From assembly GCF_014230315.1 (NCBI RefSeq), contig NZ_JACLAW010000014.1, positions 44,922 through 108,921 on the forward strand: DNA of 64,000 nucleotides, in the 5' to 3' direction. Below are positions 57,908 through 64,000 of this stretch, in pieces. Within the stretch, counting starts at the first letter, position 1. Each line of letters opens with the position of its first letter. The stretch is from Novosphingobium flavum (lineage in GTDB: Bacteria; Pseudomonadota; Alphaproteobacteria; Sphingomonadales; Sphingomonadaceae). The notes under the pieces are model-generated. The model saw only the letters and a list, made by a program, of their open reading frames with translations. It was not told the DNA's origin and did not search any database. Position numbers and translations under genes: made by a program.

Positions 57908-58540
57908 ATGACTTCCATTCTGCTTGCCGACGACCACGCCTTTATCCGGGCCGGGGTCGAGGCCGTCCTCGGCAATACCGACTATCGGATCGTCGCCAAC
58001 GTCGGCAGCGGGCGCGAGGCGCTTGCCGCCGTGCGCGAATTGGACCCGGCGGTCTGCGTGTTCGACGTGACCATGCCCGACGGCGACGGGGTCGAGACCC
58101 TGCGCGCCATGCGCCGCGCCGGGGACAACCGGCCGGTGATCCTGCTCACCGCCCAGATCGACGATGCCCGCCTGCTCGACGCGCTCGACGCCGGGGTCAA
58201 CGGCATCGTCGGCAAGGAAGGTGCCGAGGAGACCCTCGCCGATACGATCGACGCCGTGCTCGAGGGGCGCAAGGCGATCGGGCCCGACCTGATCGAGCGG
58301 GCGCGCAAGGAAGCGACGCGGCGCAAGACTCCCTCGCCGATGTCGGTCCTAACCCGGCGCGAGCGGACCATCGTCTCCTTCGTCGCCCAGGGCTATCGCA
58401 ACCGCGACATCGCCAGCGAGCTTGGAATCACCGAGGGCACGGTCAAGGTCTATCTCCACTCGCTCTACCAGAAGCTGGCGATCGAGAACCGGACCGAACT
58501 GGCCGTCCTGGCCCTGCGCCACCGCGACGAACTGGCCTGA
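57908..58540 (+). CDS. Response regulator, NarL/FixJ family
   Basis: The 210-aa protein has a receiver domain with acidic DD at residues 8-9, phospho-acceptor D53 in VFDVTMPDGDG and a conserved lysine in GIVGKEG. The LuxR-type HTH follows (LTRRERTIVSFVAQGYRNRDIASELGITEGTVKVYL, about 147-182). It is the cognate regulator of the upstream kinase. Confidence 0.95.
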   Translation: MTSILLADDHAFIRAGVEAVLGNTDYRIVANVGSGREALAAVRELDPAVCVFDVTMPDGDGVETLRAMRRAGDNRPVILLTAQIDDARLLDALDAGVNGIVGKEGAEETLADTIDAVLEGRKAIGPDLIERARKEATRRKTPSPMSVLTRRERTIVSFVAQGYRNRDIASELGITEGTVKVYLHSLYQKLAIENRTELAVLALRHRDELA

Positions 58541-58764
58541 CCTCCGGGGCCGGGCGCGGGATACCGGCGCGGCGCGGTGCGTTGTGAGGGCGTGACGTGA
58601 GAGCGTGGCCGGGCCCTTCTTCGCAGACGTATTCTTCACCCACGATCGGCGCGCGGCGTTATTGCACTTGCTAACGGGGGCGCGGAACGAGACACTCGGT
58701 TTCGTCCGGCGCCCGACGAAGGGCGTGTGAGACATTTGGCCCTGACGCCCGGGGGGAGCTGCGG

Positions 58765-60204
58765 ATGACCTTTACTGCCGATTGCCTGTTGCTGTTCGGG
58801 GCCACGGGCGATCTTGCCCAGCGCATGTTGCTGCCCTCGCTCTGCGCGCTGGATGCGGACAAGCTGGTCGCCCCCGACCTCAAGATCGTCGGCACGGCCC
58901 GCCACGCCTATGACGACGAAGGCTTCCGCCAATTCGCCCGCGAGGCGCTGGAGCGGTTCCTGCCCGAAGATCGCAAGCCCGCGATCGAGCCGTTCCTGGC
59001 CCGGCTGCACTACCAGGCGCTCGACGCCAACGAGACCGACCACTTCGCCGATCTTGCCGCCAAGGTCGGCCCGATCGAGCGCGGCCTGTCGATCTTCCTC
59101 TCCACCGCGCCGGGCCTGTTCGAGCCGACCATCGCTGGGCTGGTCGCCAGCGGCCTTGCCGGAGAGAAGACCCGGATCGGGCTGGAGAAGCCGCTCGGCA
59201 CCGACCTTGCCACCAGCCGCCACATCAACGACGCGGTCTCCTCGGCCTTCCCGGAAGACCGGATTTTCCGGATCGACCACTATCTCGGCAAGGAAACGGT
59301 GCAGAACCTGCTGGCCCTGCGCTTTGCCAACATCATGTTCGAGCCGCTGTGGAATGCGGCGCACATCGACCATGTCCAGATCACCGTGGCCGAGACGGTC
59401 GGTCTTGAAGGCCGGGTCGGGTTCTACGACGGGGCCGGCGCCCTGCGCGACATGGTCCAGAACCACATGCTCCAGCTGCTCGCGCTGGTGGCGATGGAGC
59501 CGCCGTCGAGCTTCAACGCCACGGCCGTGCGCGACGAGAAGGTCAAGGTCCTGCGCTCGCTGCGCGCCGTGGAGCGCGACGAGACCGTGACCGGGCAATA
59601 CCGCGCCGGGGCCATTTCCGGCCAGGCCGTGCCCGGCTACGATCAGGAACTGGGCCAGGATTCCGACACCGAGACTTTCGTTGCGATCAAGGCCCATGTC
59701 GACAACTGGCGCTGGAAGGGCGTGCCCTTCTACCTGCGCACCGGCAAGCGGCTCTACGAGCGGACCACCGAGATCGTGGTCCAGTTCCGCCCGGTGCCGC
59801 ACTCGATCTTCGCCGGGCGCGGCGCGCGGACCGAGCCGAACAAGCTGGTTATCGGCATACAGCCGCAGGAAAACATCTCGCTCTCGCTGATGGCCAAGGT
59901 GCCCGGGCTCGATCGCGGCGGCATCCGCCTGCGCGAGGTTCCGCTCGACATCCGCATGGCCGATGCCTTCGCCGGGCCGAAGCGCCGCATCGCTTACGAA
60001 CGCCTGCTTCTCGACCTGATCGAGGGCGACCAGACCCTGTTCGTCCGCCGCGACGAGGTGGAGGCGCAGTGGGAATGGATCGACGCGATCCGCGCCACCT
60101 GGGCCGAGCACACCATCCGGCCCAAATCCTACACCGCCGGCTCCTGGGGGCCGTCCGCCGCGATCGCGCTGGCCGAGCGCGATGGCGTTACCTGGCATGA
60201 ATGA
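58765..60204 (+). CDS. zwf: Glucose-6-phosphate 1-dehydrogenase
   Basis: Zwf oxidises glucose-6-phosphate to 6-phosphogluconolactone. The 479-aa protein has the nucleotide motif FGATGDLAQRML and the substrate and catalytic RIDHYLGKE (R169-E177), in which H172 binds phosphate and K176 the sugar. It opens the Entner-Doudoroff operon. A short reading frame overlaps its stop. Confidence 0.97.
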   Translation: MTFTADCLLLFGATGDLAQRMLLPSLCALDADKLVAPDLKIVGTARHAYDDEGFRQFAREALERFLPEDRKPAIEPFLARLHYQALDANETDHFADLAAKVGPIERGLSIFLSTAPGLFEPTIAGLVASGLAGEKTRIGLEKPLGTDLATSRHINDAVSSAFPEDRIFRIDHYLGKETVQNLLALRFANIMFEPLWNAAHIDHVQITVAETVGLEGRVGFYDGAGALRDMVQNHMLQLLALVAMEPPSSFNATAVRDEKVKVLRSLRAVERDETVTGQYRAGAISGQAVPGYDQELGQDSDTETFVAIKAHVDNWRWKGVPFYLRTGKRLYERTTEIVVQFRPVPHSIFAGRGARTEPNKLVIGIQPQENISLSLMAKVPGLDRGGIRLREVPLDIRMADAFAGPKRRIAYERLLLDLIEGDQTLFVRRDEVEAQWEWIDAIRATWAEHTIRPKSYTAGSWGPSAAIALAERDGVTWHE

Positions 60205-60259
60205 GCGTTTGGGCACGAATGAGCCTTTGGGCGTGAATAATCCTGCACGAGTGAACTGA
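60197..60259 (+). CDS. Possible 20-residue coupling ORF between zwf and edd
   Basis: An ATG overlaps the zwf stop region (ATGAATGA) and opens a 20-codon frame that ends one base before the edd ATG (TGAC-ATG). The DNA has two 18-base near-repeats, GAATGAGCGTTTGGGCAC and GAATGAGCCTTTGGGCGT, which give [12 protein letters not shown] in protein. It may keep ribosomes moving from zwf to edd or be only a by-product of the duplication. No ribosome site is clear for edd itself. Confidence 0.35.
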   Translation: MNERLGTNEPLGVNNPARVN

Positions 60260-60260
60260 C

Positions 60261-62087
60261 ATGACCCTGCACCCCGTCGTCGAGCGCGTTACCGCGCGGA
60301 TCATCGAGAAGTCGAAGCCCGGCCGCAGCGCCTACCTTGCGCTGATGGAGGAAGAGGCCGGCAAGCACGGCGATCGCAACTTCCTGCCCTGCTCCAACTT
60401 CGCGCACGGCTTTGCCGCCGCCGAGGGCGACAAGGCGGCGATCTCGACGCACCGCGGGCCCAACATCGGCATTATCACCGCCTACAACGACATGCTCTCG
60501 GCCCATCAGCCCTATGGCCGCTATCCCGAGGCAATGAAGCTCTATGCCCGCGAGGTCGGCGCCACGGCGCAGGTCGCGGGCGGGGTTCCGGCGATGTGCG
60601 ACGGCGTGACCCAGGGCCTGCCGGGCATGGAACTGTCGCTGTTCAGCCGGGATACCATTGCCCTGTCGGCCGCCGTGGGCCTCACGCACGCCATGTTCGA
60701 CGGGGTCGCCCTGCTCGGCATCTGCGACAAGATCGTGCCCGGCCTTGTCATCGGCGCGCTGCGCTTCGGCCACCTCCCGGCGATTTTCGTGCCGAGCGGG
60801 CCGATGCCCACCGGGCTTGGCAACCGCGAAAAGCAGAAGGTGCGCCAGCTCTATGCCGAGGGCAAGGCGACCCGCGCCGACCTGCTCGAGAGCGAGAGCA
60901 AGTCGTATCACGCGCCGGGCACCTGCACTTTTTATGGCACGGCCAATTCCAACCAGATGATGATGGAGCTGATGGGGCTGCACATCCCCGGTGCCGCCTT
61001 CGTTCCGCCGAACACGCCGCTGCGCTCGGCCCTGACCCGTGCCGCGGTCCACCGCCTGGCCGAGATCGGGCGCGACGGGAACGACTATCGCCCGATGTGC
61101 CGGGTGGTCGACGAGAAGGCGATCGTCAACGCCGCGGTCGGCCTGCTCGCCACCGGCGGTTCGACCAACCATGCGATCCACATCCCGGCCATGGCCCGCG
61201 CCGCCGGGATCACGATCGACTGGCAGGACATCGACGAGCTGTCCGCCGTGGTTCCGCTGCTCACCCGGGTCTATCCCAACGGGGCGGGCGACGTGAACCA
61301 CTTCCACGCCGCCGGCGGGATCGGCTACGTCGTGCGCGAGCTGCTTTCCGCCGGCCTTGCCCACGGTGACACGCTGACTGTCGCGGCGCATGGCATGGCC
61401 GCCTATGGGCAGGAGCCGTTCCTCGACCACGAGGAACTGGCCTGGCGCCCGGTTCCGCACGAAAGCGGCGACGACACCATGCTGCGCCCCGCCACCCACC
61501 CCTTCCTGCCCGATGGCGGGATGCGCTTGGTCCAGGGCAACCTTGGCCGCGCCACCTTCAAGACCAGCGCGGTCGACGAGGCGCGCTGGACGATCGAGGC
61601 TCCCGCACGGGTCTTCTCCGACCAGGAATCGGTCAGCGCGGCCTTCAAGGCGGGCGAACTTGACCGCGATGTGGTCGTGGTCGTCCGCTTCCAGGGGCCG
61701 CGCGCCAACGGGATGCCCGAACTGCACAAGCTGACCCCGCCGCTCGGCGTGCTGCAGGATCGCGGCTACAAGGTGGCGCTGGTCACCGACGGGCGCATGT
61801 CTGGCGCCTCGGGCAAGGTTCCGGCGGCGATCCACGTGACGCCGGAGGCCCTGCCCGACGCGGCGGGCAATGCCGGTCCGCTGGCCTTCGTCGAGGATGG
61901 CGACATTGTGCGCCTCTGCGCCCGCACCGGCACGCTCGAGGTTCTCGCCGACCTGTCGGGCCGCACCGCGGCCAAGGCGCCGGGCGCCGGCAGCGGCATG
62001 GGCCGCGAACTGTTCGCCATGTTCCGCGCCGGGGCCGACGGGGCCGAGCGAGGCGGTTCGGCCATGCTCGCCCTGGCCGGTCTTTGA
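60261..62087 (+). CDS. edd: 6-Phosphogluconate dehydratase
   Basis: Edd turns 6-phosphogluconate into KDPG in the Entner-Doudoroff path. The 608-aa IlvD/Edd enzyme shows [16 protein letters not shown], the cysteine motif [30 protein letters not shown] and [21 protein letters not shown]. It uses an iron-sulfur cluster. It follows zwf after 56 bases. Confidence 0.97.
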   Translation: MTLHPVVERVTARIIEKSKPGRSAYLALMEEEAGKHGDRNFLPCSNFAHGFAAAEGDKAAISTHRGPNIGIITAYNDMLSAHQPYGRYPEAMKLYAREVGATAQVAGGVPAMCDGVTQGLPGMELSLFSRDTIALSAAVGLTHAMFDGVALLGICDKIVPGLVIGALRFGHLPAIFVPSGPMPTGLGNREKQKVRQLYAEGKATRADLLESESKSYHAPGTCTFYGTANSNQMMMELMGLHIPGAAFVPPNTPLRSALTRAAVHRLAEIGRDGNDYRPMCRVVDEKAIVNAAVGLLATGGSTNHAIHIPAMARAAGITIDWQDIDELSAVVPLLTRVYPNGAGDVNHFHAAGGIGYVVRELLSAGLAHGDTLTVAAHGMAAYGQEPFLDHEELAWRPVPHESGDDTMLRPATHPFLPDGGMRLVQGNLGRATFKTSAVDEARWTIEAPARVFSDQESVSAAFKAGELDRDVVVVVRFQGPRANGMPELHKLTPPLGVLQDRGYKVALVTDGRMSGASGKVPAAIHVTPEALPDAAGNAGPLAFVEDGDIVRLCARTGTLEVLADLSGRTAAKAPGAGSGMGRELFAMFRAGADGAERGGSAMLALAGL

Positions 62088-62127
62088 GTCTGGCCTGAAA
62101 CAAACGCAAGTCGGAGAGGACTGCACA

Positions 62128-63102
62128 ATGACCGAACTGGTCGCCGTCGACATCGGCGGCACCCACGCCCGTTTCGCGCTGGCAAAGGTCGGGGCCGACA
62201 GCACGATCACCCTTGGCGAGCCGGTGACCCAGCACACCAAGGACCATGCCTCGTTCCAGACGGCGTGGGAGGATTTCGCCCGCCAATGCGGTCGCGACCT
62301 GCCGCGCGCGGCGGCGATCGCCATTGCCGGGCCAGTCGGCGGGGAGGTGATCCGCTTCACCAACAACCCGTGGATCATTCGCCCGGCCCTGATCCCCGAC
62401 AAGCTCGGGGTCGATCGCTACACCGTGGTCAATGATTTCGCGGCGGTCGGCCATGCCGTCGCCCGCGCGCCGCAGAGCGAGTTCGCGCACCTGTGCGGGC
62501 CGGACGAGGCTCTCCCGAGCGAGGGCACGATCACCATCCTCGGCCCCGGCACCGGGCTGGGCGCGGCACACGTCTGGCGCTCGGGAACAGGGGATTACCG
62601 GGTTCAGGCGACCGAGGGCGGGCATATCGACTTTGCCCCGCTCGACCAGATCGAGGACGCAATCCTCGCCCGCCTGCGCCAGCGCTATCGCCGGGTCTCG
62701 GTGGAGCGGGTGGTAGCCGGGCCGGCGATCGTCGACATTTACCAGACCCTTGCGGCGCTGGAGGACCGGCCGATCCACCAGCTCGACGACCGGACGATCT
62801 GGCAGCTCGGCACCAGCGGTGAGGATTCGCTGGCCGCCGCAGCGGTCGATCGGTTCTGCCTCTCGCTCGGCGCGGTGGCCGGGGACATCGCGCTGGCCCA
62901 GGGCGGGGCCGGAGTGGTCATCGCGGGCGGCCTGGGCCTGCGCATCCGCGACACGCTGATGGCGTCGGGCTTCGCCAGCCGGTTCCGTGCCAAGGGGCGC
63001 TTTGAAAACCTGATGGCCAGCTTGCCAGTGAAGCTGATAACACATCCCCAGCCCGGCCTGTTCGGCGCCGCGGCCGCCTTTGCCAAGGAGCACCTGTCAT
63101 GA
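62128..63102 (+). CDS. glk: Glucokinase, bacterial Glk family
   Basis: Glk phosphorylates glucose with ATP. The 324-aa protein has the phosphate motif VAVDIGGTHARFAL at the N-terminus, VNDFAAVGHAV with the catalytic aspartate, and LGPGTGLGAAHV. GGAGAGGA precedes the ATG at 62128. Its stop overlaps the eda ATG (ATGA). Confidence 0.96.
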   Translation: MTELVAVDIGGTHARFALAKVGADSTITLGEPVTQHTKDHASFQTAWEDFARQCGRDLPRAAAIAIAGPVGGEVIRFTNNPWIIRPALIPDKLGVDRYTVVNDFAAVGHAVARAPQSEFAHLCGPDEALPSEGTITILGPGTGLGAAHVWRSGTGDYRVQATEGGHIDFAPLDQIEDAILARLRQRYRRVSVERVVAGPAIVDIYQTLAALEDRPIHQLDDRTIWQLGTSGEDSLAAAAVDRFCLSLGAVAGDIALAQGGAGVVIAGGLGLRIRDTLMASGFASRFRAKGRFENLMASLPVKLITHPQPGLFGAAAAFAKEHLS

Positions 63103-63713
63103 AGCAGATCGAAACCGTGATGCGCACCGCACCAGTCATTCCGGTTCTGGTGATCGAGGATCTCGCGCACGCCAAGCCGATCGCCGAGGCGCTCGTGGCC
63201 GGCGGGCTCAAGGTGCTCGAAGTGACCCTGCGCACCTCGGTCGCCTTCCAGGCGATGGAGATCATGCGGCAGGTTCCAGGCGCGATCGTCGGCGCGGGGA
63301 CCGTGCTCAACCCCAGCCAGCTCGGCTCGGCGGTCGATGCCGGGGCGGATTTCATCGTCTCGCCCGGCCTGACCCCGGCGCTCGGCCAGGCCGCGATCAC
63401 TGCGGGCGTGCCGTTCCTGCCCGGCGTCTCCAATGCGGCTGACATCATGCTCGGGCTCGATTTCGGCTTCCACCACTTCAAGTTCTTCCCGGCCGAGACC
63501 TCGGGCGGGATCACCGCGCTCAAGGCTCTCGCCGCGCCGTTCTTCGATGCCAAGTTCTGTCCGACCGGCGGGATCAGCGCGGCCACGGCGCCGGACTGGC
63601 TGGCGCTCGATCCGGTGCTCTGCGTCGGCGGATCGTGGGTCGTGCCCAAGGGGGCGCCCGACGTGGCGCTGATCGAAGCGACCGCGCGGGCCGCTGCTGC
63701 ACTTGCACAATAA
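63099..63713 (+). CDS. eda: KDPG aldolase
   Basis: Eda splits KDPG into pyruvate and glyceraldehyde-3-phosphate. The 204-aa barrel has the catalytic glutamate E41 and R45 in VLEVTLRTSVA and the Schiff-base K128 in FHHFKFFPAE. It completes the Entner-Doudoroff operon and is coupled to glk by a four-base overlap. Confidence 0.97.
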   Translation: MKQIETVMRTAPVIPVLVIEDLAHAKPIAEALVAGGLKVLEVTLRTSVAFQAMEIMRQVPGAIVGAGTVLNPSQLGSAVDAGADFIVSPGLTPALGQAAITAGVPFLPGVSNAADIMLGLDFGFHHFKFFPAETSGGITALKALAAPFFDAKFCPTGGISAATAPDWLALDPVLCVGGSWVVPKGAPDVALIEATARAAAALAQ

Positions 63714-63801
63714 GGCTGGTATCCGCGCTCGCGGTTGATACCATGCGCCCAAAGCGAAGCCCGGGACGGGGCTGCCTTGGCCCAACCACGAGGGTGACGA
63801 G

Positions 63802-64000
63802 ATGACAGACGTGCCGACGATCCGCAGCCTGGAAGAGCGCCTGCAGGAATTGCACGCGCTCACCGCGCAAACTCCGCTGTTCAACCCGGTTTTCCAGCTC
63901 GGGCTGGAGCTTTCGCGCGGGCTGGAAAGCGGAACGCTGAGCCTCGACACGCTGGGCGGGCTGGTCGCGGAACTGGAGTGCGAGAGCCTTCAGGACCGCG
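63802..64000 (+). CDS. ppc: N-terminus of a probable phosphoenolpyruvate carboxylase, cut by the window
   Basis: The visible 66 residues include TPLFNPVFQLGLELSRGLESG and VAELECESLQ, which resemble the start of sphingomonad PEP carboxylases. They lack catalytic residues, so the assignment is tentative. GAGGGTGACGAG precedes the ATG at 63802. It could be co-transcribed with eda, 88 bases upstream, and would supply oxaloacetate from glycolytic PEP. Confidence 0.5.
   Translation, partial: MTDVPTIRSLEERLQELHALTAQTPLFNPVFQLGLELSRGLESGTLSLDTLGGLVAELECESLQDR

Overview
The window is GC-rich, gene-dense chromosomal DNA from an alphaproteobacterium. It is almost certainly a member of the Sphingomonadales; a Novosphingobium-like genus is a guess from gene content, not proven. 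Supporting signs are the Entner-Doudoroff operon zwf-edd-glk-eda, class Ia nrdA and nrdB standing apart, an alpha-type SspB, a ZnuD-like TonB receptor, several small DUF proteins common in sphingomonads (DUF1801, DUF2171, DUF3008, DUF1810) and intergenic repeats of sphingomonad type. No rRNA, tRNA, CRISPR array, intact insertion sequence or replication origin was recognised.

Layout. 1-6.4 kb: a minus-strand surface-glycan cassette (GT2 glycosyltransferase, GtrA, methyltransferase), an orphan [2Fe-2S] subunit coupled to an ArsC-family reductase, a PmtA-like methyltransferase and lipB. 6.1-8.9 kb: small lipoprotein, DUF and PhnA-type genes. 8.9-10.3 kb: a low-GC two-gene island, a Panacea/DUF4065 (SocA-like) antitoxin overlapping an unknown 237-aa partner, flanked by inverted copies of a hairpin repeat; this is the best candidate for an undescribed system. 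10.3-15 kb: nrdB and nrdA, separated by DUF2171, PepSY-TM and a truncated SPFH-like gene, with a NrdR-box-like palindrome upstream of nrdA. 15.5-24.5 kb: GlsB-type protein, tandem SpoIIAA-like protein, nadB, an orphan ABC ATPase, a c-type-heme/squalene-cyclase-like protein divergent from a secreted lectin-like protein, and tldD.

24.6-39.4 kb: guaA, a ZnuD-like TonB receptor, gyrB, a 5'-nucleotidase lipoprotein, midA-lgt, glnD and infC. infC appears to start at ATA. The glnD-infC gap contains a perfect 35-bp inverted repeat. 39.5-41 kb: a lower-GC unknown gene running into the 3' end of a J-domain gene. 41-45.5 kb: the tol-pal operon ybgC-tolQRAB-pal. 45.6-49 kb: hisB-hisH-hisA-hisF-hisE-hinT. 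49-56.2 kb: sspB, gmk, dapD, small DUF genes, an M19 dipeptidase, a DoxX-like protein, a lysozyme-like gene and a TSUP permease. 56.2-58.5 kb: a NarL/FixJ-type two-component pair. 58.7-63.7 kb: zwf-edd-glk-eda, the complete route from glucose to pyruvate plus glyceraldehyde-3-phosphate. The right edge cuts a gene resembling the N-terminus of sphingomonad PEP carboxylase.

Most genes are housekeeping and many are translationally coupled by ATGA or GTGA overlaps. The accessory parts are the 9-10 kb island, the 39.8 kb gene, the 20.5-22.5 kb divergent pair, the 54.5 kb lysozyme-like gene and the intergenic hairpin repeats.
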